Below are positions 11,001 through 24,700 of a DNA stretch of 64,000 nt, in pieces. The DNA is taken from the NCBI RefSeq assembly GCF_963855985.1, contig NC_087104.1, forward strand, positions 9,610,001 through 9,674,000. Reading direction: 5' to 3'. The stretch comes from Ostrinia nubilalis. Its lineage: Eukaryota > Arthropoda > Insecta > Lepidoptera > Crambidae. Made by a program: the position numbers and the translations under genes. A model generated the notes under the pieces. It did not search any database. It worked only from the letters and a program-made list of their open reading frames with translations, and was not told the DNA's origin. The first letter of the stretch is position 1. Every line of letters begins with the position of its first letter.

Positions 11001-11923
11001 CGCCGCGATGATCTTCCAACTCTTTCTTGCAAGTGAAAGCCGCCGTGCGATACGTCTTGCGTCTCACTCTCGCTACACGTGCCGTCCCATTGTTCGAGAA
11101 CAATAGGACCTTTCGTTGTCCTTCAAAGATTAAACAGTGCGTTGGACACTTTCTTTAATGCCTAAGGTTTTTTTTCAATAATCGTGATTTACGATGATAA
11201 AATTTAGATGATTACCTACAATGTCTCATTTTCCTTAATCAGTTATCAAGTTTAATGATGATTATTCAATTAATTTTAATAAGTAAGTTACATGCAATGA
11301 AGTAAAATTAATTCTTGACCACTTTGTTTACTTTTACTTATCCAAATCGAATCAAATAAGGTAAGGGAGTATTTGACTTATGCTAAATCTTTTTAGATGG
11401 ACTGATTTTCCTGGGGAACTGCTTAAGGTTTTTGCCTCTCAGAGAAAAAATTTTAGGCAGAAAATAATAATGAATTCTGTTATTTGTTTTATCTACGCAA
11501 GTTTGTCGTACTATTAATTTTCAGGGGTATCACGACGCAATCTGGCGACAAAAACTGAATCAGCTGATTACTCAATAATGGTACCTTTCCCAGACTTTCT
11601 GACACCACTATAGTATTTATATGAGTATGTTAACATGGGCTGGTCTCGGCTCATACACCCATTTACCTAACACCCTGTATACCTTTTACATTTTATTTGG
11701 GATTGGCCCTCTTTCTAAGGTGCCAAGAAAGAAACCTGCCCTACAACTTTAGTTTGTGATTAAAATTAAAGAAATTTTTAACTCCCCACCAGTCCTCGAC
11801 GTGGAAACCTTCGAGCGCCTGCTCGGGCCGTGCATGGAGATCATGAAGCGCAACATCGACGACTACGAGGAGCAGCTCGTCAAGCTGTTCGGCGACAAGA
11901 GCAACCTCACCGACGTGCGATGA
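8077..11923 (+). CDS. Pka-R2: cAMP-dependent protein kinase type II regulatory subunit, last three coding exons
   Basis: The regulatory subunit holds the PKA catalytic subunit inactive until cAMP binds. Three exons join in frame: 8077-8248, 9024-9113 and 11793-11923 (TGA at 11921), with acceptors TTACAG, TTCCAG and CACCAG and donors GTAACT and GTAAGT. The roughly 130 encoded residues are the second cyclic-nucleotide-binding domain. It contains the phosphate-binding cassette [18 protein letters not shown], whose Glu and Arg contact cAMP in this family, and the closing helices [15 protein letters not shown]. The type II-like tail ends [13 protein letters not shown]. The dimerisation/docking domain, inhibitor segment and first cAMP domain are missing, so they must lie left of the window. 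The first intron begins with degenerate copies of exon 8077-8248, and the last intron holds a 2.1-kb TA element. Possible poly(A) signals AATAAA lie at 12619 and 12714. Confidence 0.93.
8115..8730 (+). repeat. Tandem array of partial exon-plus-splice-donor copies
   Basis: The 3' part of PKA exon 8077-8248 and its donor are repeated head to tail. Units start with GACGGCGAGCTGATCATC near 8131, 8283, 8438, 8539 and 8651. Intact donor-like GGTAAC junctions are at 8249, 8403, 8505 and 8615; the fifth is lost near 8714. Unit 2 is nearly identical to the exon; units 3-5 have internal deletions. CGCACGCT occurs both inside the exon and in the intron just before each new unit, which suggests microhomology-mediated expansion. 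No acceptor precedes the copies and stops follow, so they are probably intronic. Confidence 0.85.
9350..9467. mobile_element. Short MITE, GGCTGAGTTGCACC termini (copy 2)
   Basis: The 118-bp element has the inverted ends GGCTGAGTTGCACCACC and GGTGCAACCCAGCC, flanked by TTA at 9347-9349 and 9468-9470. This is the better-preserved copy of the family at 1507-1616. GG ends with a TTA duplication fit PIF/Harbinger-type MITEs. It lies in the last PKA intron. Confidence 0.75.
9589..11677. mobile_element. 2.1-kb TA-flanked element, CAGGGTGTTAGG family (long copy)
   Basis: Inverted ends of about 85 bp (CAGGGTGTTAGGTAAATGGG at left, its inverse ending CACCCTG at right) are flanked by TA at 9587-9588 and 11678-11679. 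The two small palindromic MITEs at 3590 and 45124 share these ends. The interior has no recognisable transposase; the 98-codon frame at 9851-10147 matches nothing I know. It contains a GC-rich spot with GCGCATGCGC near 10323-10332 and many ATCGAT words at 10375-10510. It occupies most of the last intron of the PKA regulatory gene. Confidence 0.8.
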
Positions 11924-12162
11924 GCGCGCACCACGCCCTTCCGCGACCAGTAATCTTCATCCTATACCTATACCTTTATGTAGTCTCTTAACTTTAAGTC
12001 CACTGACCACTGGGATTTTGAGCACCGTTTTGAGTTTAAAAATGGAAAAATTTTCGGGGTGTGTTTCAGAACTCACTGGGATTTTGTGAACCGTTTTTAA
12101 GTTAAAAAAAAGAGAATCTTCTGGATGTTTCAGAAATTTGTAAATGTTCTAATTTTCTTTTA

Positions 12163-15122
12163 AGGCTTGGTATTTCTTCTAAAGTAGGTATTTCGCGCTG
12201 TCAAAATCTGCGCGCGCAATTCTTCGCCGAAGACAGCGCGCCAAAGAGCTCCCGCCACAATTTCCAGCTACACAGTATAGAAATACGCAGTTGGTTAGGT
12301 TAGGTTGACTTCCTTCCCTTCAAGCGTCACACTCACAACACTTTCTAATACAAATCATATCCAAGTGATACAAATTAAAACACCTTTCAGACTTTTTGGG
12401 AATATATTCCAGAATCGAATAAATATAAAATATAACTGCAGAAGTAAACACAGTTCAAAGTGGCCGTGGCGGCGCCCAATCTGCTGGAAGTTCTGCGCCG
12501 GCTTAAAGAATTTCAAGATTACGTCACCCGATCTATCGGTAGGCCCTTGGGAGCTTGAGCGATTGGAAAAACATTTTATGATAAGTTACTCTTAGTAGCG
12601 ATTATTTAGAGCTTGGATAATAAATTATAGTTGTTGCAATTCACGAAGCTTTGCATGTGGTTAATAACATTAATCAGTACACGCATCAATTTGGTTCAGT
12701 CTCTTTGTTTATTAATAAATAAAAGTATCATACTAAAATTGCAGAAACATATTTGTTTGTATTGGTCTGGGTGTTTTCTTTCTATAATAAAATATGTATG
12801 ACGTATGTACGGGGTTCTGTATCGAAAATTACTATGAGCATCACACGCGGTTACCTGCTTACCTCTGTGCACTCATGGGAGTTTAAGCAGAGGTCCCTAG
12901 AGTTTGACTTTGAGCTTTGTTTGTTTATAGTCATTACGAAGCAGACTGATGGGAAACTGCACTGTCTTGAATTCGAAAGGGTAATTTGACGGTGTTAGGT
13001 TAATTCTAGGAATAAATACAGAGTCTCCTCATTGAGATTGAGACATTTCAATTTGAGATTTCACTTGACATTGAACACAATCAGACATGGAGTTTTCAAA
13101 CACTTGTAAAAATAAAAAGTAATTAAATCAAAGGCACTAAGTAGTATTGATATGAACTTCGAAGAAAATGACTGCCAAAATTACTTTCTACCCGTTCCAC
13201 ACGTCTTTCATGAATTATATTAATGAATTATATTAAGCCAAATTTCAAGTAGATCGAACCAAGGAATCACTTTGTCCCATACAAACTTTGCCCCCTTTTT
13301 TCACCCCCTTCATTTTATGACCCCATTTCGGAAAATCTTTTCTTATGAGATGCCTACGTCATACAAAGAACACACCTTCCAACTTTCAGGTCTCTACGAT
13401 ATCCGTCAGTCATTTAGGAAAAAGCATTTTTATTAGTTGTCCAATACTCTATCGTTCCAGGTATGTCATTGACAGGAGGGCGCTACTATCTTAATGGGTT
13501 ATTCATTAGTCCCAAATTTATGTCACTTGACATTTCAGAATCGTTTGACTTTAGATACCTAAGCGATTTAATATTCGGAGTCTTTTAATGAAATCAAGTT
13601 CTGAAATAACTTGAGGTATTGTACCCGATCAAGCTTTTCATTGCAGGACAGTTAAATAGTTTTATTATTAGTTTCTTCTCTAAGTCTTAATTTGTCAGAT
13701 TAGGTAAAGGCTCCATGAGAGCAAAATTTAGCTTTATAATAGTTTTTAATTTTTTTCTTGAAATATTTGACGCCTTGTAATCTCTCGTTAATATAGGTCC
13801 ACACAAATAAAGAATGTTTGACTTCGACTTTAATAATTATGCTGTTACATAATTATAAATAAACTAGCTTTCCGCCCGCCGCTTCGCCCGCGTGGAATTT
13901 TTCGGTTTTTATATACTAACCTATTACACTCAGATATAATGTGGCTATCTATTGGTGAAAGATTTTTTAAAATCGGTTCAGTAGATCCCGAGATTACCCC
14001 TTACAATTTAAAAAAATACAAACACACAAACTTTACCTCTTTATAATATTAGATATAGATAGGTAATTTGAAACCCTATTTTGTTTTATTCTTTTTTTTA
14101 TTTTAAATATTTCACAATCCAAACTAATATTTACTGTAAGTAAATGCTAAATAGTAAATATTAGTTTGGATTGTGAAATATCCTACTAATATTATAAAGG
14201 CGAAAGTTTGGATGTCTGGATGTTTGTTACTCTTTCACGCAAAAACTGATTTCTGTTAAACATTTCATGTAAAATTTGTCCAGTTATAACTCTATTTACA
14301 TCTGCATCTGTAAGCAAGGATGAAGGATGTTCTCCAGCCCAGATGCGTCTTTCAGTGACGTGCAGCTGCCCCTATATTTGACCCACTGACCTAATTTTTT
14401 ATTATTTATTTGTGTAAGTGTGCTCTTCTAAAGAGTGTAAGTCGATTGTATGTAGGTAGGTACTATTAAAATGTAATTTTAACTCATTGCTTTTGTCTCA
14501 TATTTGAGGAATGTACTATGTATCATGAGTAGAGTCTTAGTTTAAAAGGATACCAACGATTTAAATTTCAATAGGTAGACAAAATTCATAATTCTTAATT
14601 ACCAAAAATTTTTGCTTTCTCCAGTAACACTGATATTATTATACTGTGACTCATCAAAGTCATCATTGTCAAAAATATTGACAAATTGCGAACTGTCACG
14701 TGCATAAAACTGACACGCGTCCGACCTCCGTAAGCGCCACCGCGCGACTGATTGAGATTGTCCAAGCCGTCATGGGCGATTTTTCCACATTTTTTAACAT
14801 AGTAACTAAATAAGACGCAATATAAAAATTTCATCCGTTAAAAGCCCTCAAGTTATTTCTGAACTTTAGTTTAGTAAAAGATTCAGAATCTCAAATCGCT
14901 TATTTTAAAAATAAAACCATAAATAGAAAACGAATAGAGGTAACTTTGGGAATTTATTCTATCGAGTCAACTTCATCAAATCGTGTTTCCATCCGTTAAT
15001 AGCCCTAGAAAATATCCTCAACTATGCCCAAAAAAAATCTTAGCCTTTAATTTTACTGTTTAGTACCTCAAAAATGAAAAATGAAAACCTCATTTTCGCC
15101 ATTTTCTCTGCTACCCGGCCTT
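12163..15122. repeat. Long interspersed repeat, copy A (about 3 kb)
   Basis: This segment, from AAGGCTTGGTATTTCTTCTA to CTACCCGGCCTTA, is repeated at 34354-37065 with high identity by eye. Copy A has an extra block at about 12338-12969; copy B has extra sequence at about 35800-36200. Both hold a 27-bp-arm hairpin (14109-14179 here) and a CTAGCTTTCCGCCCGCCGCT box. Short inverted AAGGC/GCCTT ends next to TTA-like bases suggest a DNA transposon, but the class is uncertain. The candidate PKA poly(A) signals fall in the block unique to copy A. Confidence 0.75.
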
Positions 15123-18100
15123 AACCTATCAAGCCCCAAAGGAGCGCATAAGTCAGCGTAATGATTGATTTTTGTTTTGTCTCGATTCGCGGGGTTTGAG
15201 GGATTAATGTTTGCTTAGATTAATAACACCTAAGATGGTCTTCATACATGCGCTTCGGCTAAAGTGAACCAAAAATATTATTGTCATCTTACAAAGTTTT
15301 CACTAGTGTTTGACTTTGTCAACTGTCAGAATTCAAGAAAAAACTTGGCAAAACCAGTGTGCTTCAAATACGCACCATTGAAGCCATTAGACAGAATAAT
15401 AATAAGCCACTGGTCCCGTTTGAAGTGCCTCTCTTTTCTTGCGCTTACTCGATTTCTAGGCATCATTATTCTATGAGTGATTGTAACAAAAAAAAATGTA
15501 ATGATGATACTCCAGGGATATAATTAATATACTGGTGCATCCCCAATGGTCTGCGGACAACAGGTTAAGAGACACTGCTCTAATCGGTTTTAACTTGGTA
15601 CAGTAATTTGATGTTTTGACTGCTGTAATTTCGCTGCTGGCTTCAGCAGGTCCCCATGAGTATTGAACCCTCACTGGTTAGGTTTTCGATCTGTAGATCT
15701 AGGTTGCACAGGAGTTGTAGTGATTAAATTTTAAATGTTTCGATGATTCCTATTGTTAGATTATAGTTTAAATGTCAAGTTACTGGCTCGATTTAAAATT
15801 CATGAGACGAATCTCCATTAGGCGTTATTTGTTGTGAAATACGAACGGTTTTGACAATTACGTATCCACAGATGGATCTGTGTGCTTAAAATAGTGATAA
15901 TACTCTGTCAACACTTTTTGTCTCTGCTCATTTCCAAATTTTGTCTGAGATCTTTGCATTTGATCTTTCGATTCCCTACTCTTGATTGTTTTAGTTCATC
16001 AGTACCATATTTTGACATTCAAAGGATTTTGTAATCCTGATTAAAATATTATGACTGCTAACTTAGCTATAAAGAATCAGTCTATGGCACCAAAACATCT
16101 TTGACAAAGTTGTGAAAATATCACTGAAATATAATTATGTCATTCGGACAACAAAAGGTTCGTGTTACCACAACAAATAATTGCCTAATGGAAATTCGGC
16201 TTCTTTTACTGTGTTCCTTCCTTGACTTCGCACTGAGATTATGCTGGTGTATGCTAGAGTCGAACATTGAATTAGCATGAACGAAGCAAAGTTTTATTTC
16301 AAAGGCAAAACATTGAAAATATCTATGTTCATACTATTTCAGTGAAGACTTTCTCGATGATATTTATTGATTTTTTTGTTATTGTTATAGATATTTTATT
16401 ACATTGCGCATTAATGTGCAATTTTCCTGTATATTTTGTATTATGAAACTATTTAATTTAATACAATAAACAAGAACAAAAACAGCATAATCTCCCGGAG
16501 TTAACTAAAACTGTTTTACGCTCAAGCAGTCGCTAACTAAATTCTAATTTATTTTGACTTGGCTTCTCGTGTCTACTAATTCGTACCGCGACGGTATCTA
16601 GTATCGCTATTGGTTTACGACTTTTTATCAAACAGTGCCATGTGGATAATTTATCACATAATTTAATGTTTAGTGTAGTTATATCTCAGATTACGCGTCG
16701 AAAGGGAAGGTCAAAAATATTGTACGAGCGCTCAATAATATTGCATTGGTACGAATATACGCTTATATTAGATAGATAAATGCCTTAGTAGAAATGTAAA
16801 TATACGCTCGAGTGTGTGGCGTCTCGAACCGACCGCTCGCACGAAACTAGTTCCTCACGAACCAAATTCAAGTTGCTCATACACAGTGCCATAAAAAAGG
16901 AACTTCTTACATCGACATGCAGGATTCTACGTACAATGTCACATCGTTCGGTTTCGTGCGGCCGTCGCGAACACCCGACGAATGATATGAATTTTACGGA
17001 ATGAGGGTAAAAGGCATTAGTCATAAAAATTACCATAAAAATGTCTTAGTAGTGAGAGTTGACAATGCAATATTGTCGGGCACGCGTCCTGATATATTTC
17101 AACAGCTGTCGCCATTTCTTAAATTTAAGATATTCACTGACACAGGCTTTTCTGAACAATACAACATTTTATATACCTTGTAGGTAAAGTATGTAGTCTT
17201 ATTTTCGTGATTAGATAAAATCTACTCACTGTATTTTTATTTATTTATTTGAACGCAATTTTAATTACTTTATCGATTTTATGTATATGGAGGTGTTACG
17301 TGTGAAGCAGTTTTGAATGCCAAATTAATGGTAGTTACGTTGCGCAGGGTCACTCGACGTCGAATGACTCGGCACGTTCGGCCCTCAACCACCGGGGAGT
17401 TGTTTTAATATTTAATTGTATTTAATTTTTTTGCAGAGAATATTTTTTTAATGAATGTTTCATAGTAATTTTGTTAAGGAAAAGGGATTATTTTTTTGTG
17501 TTATCTTTTAATTATTTTACGTTTAAAAGCTTTTTCTGTTGTAGAGAGTTCCTATTGTTTTGTTTGCTCTTACTGTTTACATATAGATCTGAGGTGTGTT
17601 GAACTGAATGGTACAGTAGTCGCCGGGCACGCGGCATCGGCCGTGCCACCCTCAGGTAGAACTTCCCAGTATTATTTAAATTAGAAAAATCTACAACCTT
17701 TGTTTGTGAATCCAGCCAAAGTAGGTGAATGCGTAAAGATCATGTGTAGCGCTAAATATTTAAGTCTATATTTACTATGTAGTAGTTAGTTTTTGTCATT
17801 TTCTTATTGTAATTTAAAATATTAGTAGATTAGGAAATTTAATGGAGCATAGTCAAATCCTGAGGGGTGAGGTGTAACGTTTTGACGCCATGTACAAAAA
17901 TGTACAAATTTATTTCAGCTGCCATAGACGATGTTGTCTTTTTATTTAAATGAATTTTAACCTATTGATTGAATTTTAATGATTTTTAATGACCTGTCAC
18001 TGTTAACGACGAACGGTTCCGATCGTTGCTGTTCGGTGTTGTCTGTCCCGGCCTGCTTCGCTGCTTCTGTTAACCCGACATTACCCGTTAAGCGTTTGGT

Positions 18101-20040
18101 TGACGTAGCTAATACATTCCTTAGTTGCCAGTTGACAATTTCAATAATTTAATTTTTGTTAATAAATCTGTATAATAATATGATTTTATCATTTCATCGT
18201 TCTACGATGACGATTCTCACTTCAAGTGCCTATTTCATACAAAACATCAACAGGAAATGTTTAGAAATCTTTCTCACTAACAACCTAATGTTAATCTCGT
18301 GTTTAACTTAAACTGCCTTTTCTATTTGTGAATTGTGAAATGTGTTGTGAGGTATGTGTATTTAGTGCATCAATCCGAAAGCCGATATATTTCGTTCATC
18401 TTTTCCATGATTATTGTATACCCTTGTTGACTTGGACTCTATTTGTGTCATAATTTATCAGTACCTACATTAAATGTTTTACCTAGTAAATTTTGAAGTG
18501 TGTTAAATGTCCTAAATTGCCAACATTTGTGTAGAGTATTCACCGGTCCATATTCGCTTAGGTGTGTGATACGTTCTCCTTTCTATGATACATTTACAGT
18601 TTGATATTCCGTGTATAATGTTGATGTTACATTGTACAGGTGAGGTGCGTCGCGTCCACCGAATGTCTGTGTGTCCCGGTGTATTGAGCCCACTAGTTAA
18701 TAGTACGTGCAATAACTACATAATTACTGTCATTATCTATGTATGTCGTTCATAATATCATGTGTTAAATTTTGTCTGTGTGGAATTTATTTATAGATTT
18801 TAAATCATAGCATAAGGTATATATTTCGCTATACACGGTGTTTAAGAAACTTTTGCATTCTTATTATACCCATCTGTAATGTAGGAATAACTTATTTAAA
18901 TTTAACGTGTAAATTCATTTTGTATTGGCGATCATCGACCGATCATCGTGCAATGTACCTATAATAATAATTTAATGAAGCACAAATGTTTAGATACCTA
19001 TTTCGAAGGAGTTCACGTTCTGTTGTCTTCCATGGGACGCACAGAATCCACAGCTGGCTCCCCTTGGAGCGCTATCTGGCATACTGATGTAAAATTAAAA
19101 TTCAATACGCTTATCCCTAGCGTAAATTTTTATAAATTATACTAGTCATTGGTGTCTATCGTAGATTTGTAACCTGACAGCACATTGGAATAAAATATAC
19201 GCCATGTCTCTTCACGTTCACACTAGGTGTAAGTTGTCTGTCATACCTGTTTCATGATGGAAGCATATCAGCGCGGGAAGCCGCTACCTCCTACGTCTAA
19301 TAGATATATTGCACCACATACATATACATCCGGTAGCCAGTTGAAAACTAGTACCGCTTTTTCCACGTCATGAGCTTACCCTGTACATTTATAAAAATTA
19401 TGTATCGTAAAATGTTAGAAAACTGAATTATATTTGTTTGTAGATCTAATTGGTGTTTATTTTCTCCTTTTCCCATCCCTAGCCCATTGTTATAGTTTAG
19501 CTAGGTCTACTAATATGTTACAGCTAGATACCCTGGATGGAAGGAAATAACATATGTACTTTATCCTGATGTAAATAGTCTTGTTAAATATCTGCAATAG
19601 CATGTTGTCCACACTAACATTGCAGTGGTGATTGCTTTCATACATAGCTACAATTTTAACATTGGAAAACCAGATAGGTAGGTACATAACACACCACATA
19701 AAAATCTTATCCCAAAGTCCTTCAAACATTTTTGCGATTATTCTTTTATAGGGTAAATAATTTTTGAAAGACCAATTTCTTAATTTGGTGGTAGTACCTA
19801 TGTAAACAAAAACTTCATGGAATAATTGGGAGTAGGATGTTAGCTTATTGTTACCATTTTATCAAAACAATGTGCTGTTTAAACCAATAATGTAGTTTCA
19901 TCAAAATCCATTCAATAGTTTTGCATGAGAGTAAAACATGCGTCTTCTCAATGTTTTACATTAGTAGTAGGATAGGAAGTATGATGGTTGGAGCTTGAAC
20001 TAGGCTGCCAATAGCAGTAAAAACACAAGAATAGTGTAAA
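15123..20040. other. Noncoding stretch, no gene recognised
   Basis: I find no convincing coding exon or bounded transposon. Short open frames (for example 15264-15476, 16785-17036, 17496-17684 and 18948-19145) lack motifs and splice context. Moderately GC-rich patches near 16800-17000, 17340-17400 and 18000-18080, and AATAAA-like signals near 18161 and 19190, could be long 3' UTR or a noncoding RNA. That is a guess. Confidence 0.4.
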
Positions 20041-20045
20041 AGTTA

Positions 20046-20051
20046 TTTATT
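20046..20051 (-). terminator. Cyclin Q poly(A) signal
   Basis: TTTATT on the plus strand reads AATAAA on the minus strand, 46 bases past the cyclin Q stop codon. Confidence 0.6.
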
Positions 20052-20096
20052 GAAATTCCTTACAATTAAATTATTAACTAAATCCAGTCCATCCAT

Positions 20097-20960
20097 TTAT
20101 ATTGGTTCTGGTTCTCTGCTATAAACTTGCATAATCTTCTCCATTATTTCCCAATTCTTCTCTTTCTGCAAATCTTTGGTGAACACCTGCAAAACAAAAA
20201 ACGGTTAAAAATGTTTAGAAAAATAACAATACTAAGACTGCTCTATCATAGACATTCTAAATTCTAATCGAAGACATTCACACAAAATACTTACTGAATA
20301 CCAGGCCGCATCATCGTCTAATGTGGCAGCTAAGGGAACAGAAACTCCCAAAACATGTAGGGCCAGGGTCAAGCAAGCTACAGCAATGTGTGGTGCTCGG
20401 TAATCCAACACATTAGGAGAATGATGGAAGTCTTGCAAGAACGCCATTGCTGTACGGGCAACAGGGGCTGACCGCCATTGAGTAGAGGGGAACCATTCTT
20501 GCAGGGAACGAAGATAATGTAACAAGTATCGATGCGGAGATGGAGCGTCCAAGTTGAACCCCAATAATCTAAGCACAAGTAATTCCGCCTGAGCTACAGC
20601 ACCTCGCCAAGACCAATACTCTTCACCGAGTTCCAATGGACCAGCTCCACGGTTGATGGAGTTATGGGCAACATTGACAGCGTCTCGCAATCTTACTGGT
20701 TCGTCTCTCGATTTTCCAGCAGCACAGAGGCAAGCAGTGCATATAACGTAACAGTCGTAGTCATTTTTATCAGCTTCTTTGAAGAACTTGTGATAAAATA
20801 TAGCAGCAGTGGCGACTGTGGCCGGTTGCAAGCCAAGTTTGATTCCACATTCAAAAATGAAATTTGTTGCCAAGCTGTGTCCAGGTGCACTACGATAGTC
20901 GGGTAAACGTCTTTCGCGTCGATTGCTCTGCAGAGCCATTACATCTATCACGTCTTTCAT
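20097..20960 (-). CDS. CCNQ: Cyclin Q (CCNQ/FAM58A family)
   Basis: Cyclin Q activates CDK10. Two exons on the minus strand are joined: 20960-20295, then 20186-20097. The donor is GTAAGT after codon TCA and the acceptor GCAG precedes GTG TTC. The junction is in phase 0 and the full protein is 251 residues, close to the family's usual length. It has a cyclin box with the N-terminal helices (FIFECGIKLGLQPATVATAA) and the FFKEADKNDYDCYVICTACL stretch typical of this family, then a second cyclin fold (PHRYLLHYLRSL, APHIAVACLTLALHVLG). The second exon adds VFTKDLQKEKNWEIM and ends EPEPI. If the intron were retained, translation would continue ten codons to a stop at 20232. The start is the first ATG, with no upstream in-frame extension seen. 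Confidence 0.93.
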
Positions 20961-21753
20961 TTTAATTTAATGAATTATAAACAAAACAAACAATTCGATT
21001 TCGTTCCGTAAGAGGTTAACCATAAACAAAAATGTATAAACAACTTGTTTTTTATTTGTCAATTTGGCATTTACACAGCATTGGCACAACGTTATTGTCT
21101 TTGATTACCAGTGGGTAGACACTTCTCATACAAAGACTAGTCTCTATATGTAGCAATTGATATACAACCTTATCCCTTAAGCAATAAAGTGCATTTTGGA
21201 TTGATTTCACTATAGCAGGGGAACCCGCGGATCAATACCACCATACTAAAAATAATTGTTTAGTGTCCTTATGTTGGTAGTATTGTTAGTTTGACAAATG
21301 AAAAAAAATGTCTGTCAATTGAGTTTGAGTTTTTAACCGGCGAATTGATTCGTGTGAAGTTATTTTCTCAGATTTGGTGCAATATTACTGTAAATAAACT
21401 TTTCTGTCGTTTACGTTGAGTTGATTAAGTTCCTCCGTATCGGGCGTGATAAAGTTTGCTGTTCAGTGTTATGTTTTTTGTGAGATAGAGACTCTTTTAA
21501 ATAAGCTGTGTTTCAACTTCTACAGAAGTTTAAACTCTTATTTACTTTTCTGTTTAATGGGTATGTTATCTACTTACTTGAAATATTAGATCTATTACAA
21601 ATCTATTTTTCATTAAAAACAACCCTATGTGATGAAAATGTAAATGTACTTTCAAAACTGGTAAATGCATGAACCAGGGCATTGACACTGGTTGGAGAGA
21701 AATTATAGGCTTTGTTTAATTAATACCTATTTCATTTTAGGCTTCTACTGATA
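20961..21753. promoter_or_regulatory. Divergent intergenic region between cyclin Q and the THAP gene
   Basis: The two start codons are about 0.8 kb apart and point away from each other. A 5' noncoding exon for the THAP gene probably lies near 21350-21560 (a possible donor GTATGT follows TTTAATGG) and splices to the TTTTAG acceptor at 21735-21740. No TATA box stood out. TTATGTTGGTAG at 21269-21280 recurs at 26381-26392, on the far side of the THAP gene. Confidence 0.45.
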
Positions 21754-24700
21754 ATGGAGAGTAGAAACAACAAGAAGTGCGTTATTTGTAATAAGAGGCG
21801 AAGTCGTGGTGGATCACCCTTACTTTTGAGTAGGTTTCCTCTGGATTCTGACCGGTAAGTTTCTAATAACACTCATTTATTACAAGATAATTTTACTGAT
21901 TGTGTAAACTTAAAGGCTGGGATTAATATTTTTAATCATACAGTAAATAACCATAACCAATTTTTAATTTCAGTATTTTGTTTCGTACTCTGTAAATGAA
22001 TTGCATAACAATACTAAAAGAAATTAGTTGATGAATAAATTTCAGTTTGTTATTCTTTTTCTTTTCTAATAGGTATTTCTTATTTCAGTTGTCAAATGTG
22101 GGTTAAAAATGCTGGCATAGAAGACTTAGCATATGTACCTATTGAAAAGTTACACCAACTTAAGTTTGTTTGTGGTGGGCACTTCACTCCTGAATCCTTC
22201 AATGCCAAAGGAACTCGGCTGAAGAACTCAGCTATTCCAACACTGGAATTGAGCAATCCCATCTTGCCAGATGAAGTTTTGACAGAGTTTCCTCTTCATG
22301 TAAAAGACTCCAATAAAGAAAACCTCAAGACAGGTATGATGATGACTTCAATTATTTTTTTTAAATTTAATTTACTATCTGTCAATTTTTCTGAATTATT
22401 TAGATGTCTTAATTAATTTTCTTTGGTTTCCAAAACAAACCAACCGAATGCAATTTAACAAGGTTCTTTCTTTGTAACCACAAACATGAGTGTTGTATGC
22501 TTATCAATAAATAATATATAATTTCAATTATTAATTATATCTATACTTTGTTACAGTTCTTTATGATCATTCATATTGCATTCCAAAGAAGTCAAATCCA
22601 GTTGAACGAGGTATGTTTATCTAAAATTATACTAATAATATAAAAAGGAAATATTTAATTGTTTGTTTGTATTTGATCGGCTCCGTAACTCGAAGCCAAG
22701 ATAGCCTAAAGTGCGGGTTAGAACCCCACAGCTTGAATATTGTAGTAAACCCACTCGTAACACAATTTAGCTTAGAATGAGGTGTTGAGTTAGAGGGACT
22801 TTAGTAATTTGTGTAATACAAATTCTTCAAAAAAAGTACCGGACCAATTTGAAAAATTTTAGGCAATCTACATTAATTAGCCAGGTCAGCTAGTTTAATA
22901 ATATTTATAAGCTAGTAATTTTTAAATTGAGCAAGACATGTACTAGACTGATTGTACCCTAAAGTTGGGTAAGAACATGACATTTTATTACCCAATTCAC
23001 ATTTCATTATCTGCTTTCAGTTCCCCTTACAACTACAACCAAACAACTAAATTCAACATGTTTGGGAGCTGTGGATATACCAGATTCTGGTATTTCTGTG
23101 AAAACAACTTTTGAACCTCTTCCTTCTACTTCCAATGCACCAGAACATATGACCTATAAACTCATGGTAAGTGTACAAACTAATTATTTACCTTCTAAAA
23201 TATGCCTTCCCTCAAACTAAAGAATGCCACCCTGGATGCGTTCTGCAGTCTGCAGTCAGGTCAAAATGAACTTATATGTACAACATTCTAGGTTTCTGTA
23301 CATTTTATATTAATGCGATTTGACCGTGCGGATACGAACAAAGAACGCAAAGCACACGTGACTGATTGCCTTATCACGACCACTTACAGATTGTCTTGAC
23401 ATACCCGCAGACCGCATCCAGAATGCAGAACATTAAAACCTCTAAATGCCTTTAATTTAATATTATGTCATTGTTATTGAAGGTGGGCCCACGCTTCATA
23501 TTTTATGAGAAGAGCTATCATTATCCTGTCTTTGCATTTTTTTAAAACTTGATAATGATTGATTGATTTGGAAATAATATGTTTCATAAAACAACAAAAT
23601 AAATTTTAAACTAATTTGCATATTTATAATATTTCAGATGATAAAAACATTTGCCATCAAGATGCACAGGCAGAAATATTAGTCCACAGTTATAAAAGAC
23701 CTAAGAAAAACATTGAAATGAAAGGTAAGATAAAACATACCTAATTTAAAAAACTAAGTAAAATTGCTGATTAATTAACCAATATTCAATTCAATTTGCT
23801 TTAATGTTGTTTTTTTACTAATGGAAATGTTTTTATTACAGACACTTCATCAACATTTACAATTAAAGAGAAGAGGCTTTGGCGACAGTTACAAAATGCA
23901 AAAAAAACAATAAGGAATATAGCGAAGTCAAGAGTGAATTTAGACAAGTTAGATTCGGAAGTGCTGACATCGTTAGTAAAGGATGTAGTGCAGAATAACA
24001 AAAAAAAGTCACAAGGAAAAAGGTGGACTTTAGCCAACAAAATATATGCTTTGGCTATATTTAAACGGTCCCCTAAAGCATACCGCTATATGCAAAAGCT
24101 GTTTACGCTACCAAGCACTAAAACGCTCCAAAGGATTTTAAAAAATATACCAATGGAGCCTGGTATAAATAAAAATATAATTGATATGTTAGAGGCAAAA
24201 GCATCAAGTATGCCAAAGGAAAATAAATATTGCTCGTTAATATTTGACGAGATGGCGTTAAAGAAACGGATAATTTATAACGAAATTGCTGATAAAGTGG
24301 ATGGCTACGTGGATTATGGAGAGGGCGAGAACATGGGACGAGAAAAGAAAATTGCAGACCATGCGTTAGTGTTTATGATACAGGGTGCTAAACATAAATA
24401 CAAACAATATATTGCGCACTATTTTGTGGAAGGCACAATATCAACAGCAAAACTGGCAAAAATTATATCGGACATCATCAAAAAATTAAAAGAAATCGGA
24501 TTTGTGGTTCTAACAACAGTTTGTGATCAGGGATCTACAAATATAGGAGCTCTTAACATGTTAAAAAGAAACTGTGGACAAGGCATAGATAGCAACTTTT
24601 TCTCTGTAAATAATGACAAAATTTTTATAATCTATGACATCCCTCACTTGTTCAAATCATTACGAAACAATTTCTTTAAAAGTGGAAATATGTCTTTCGA

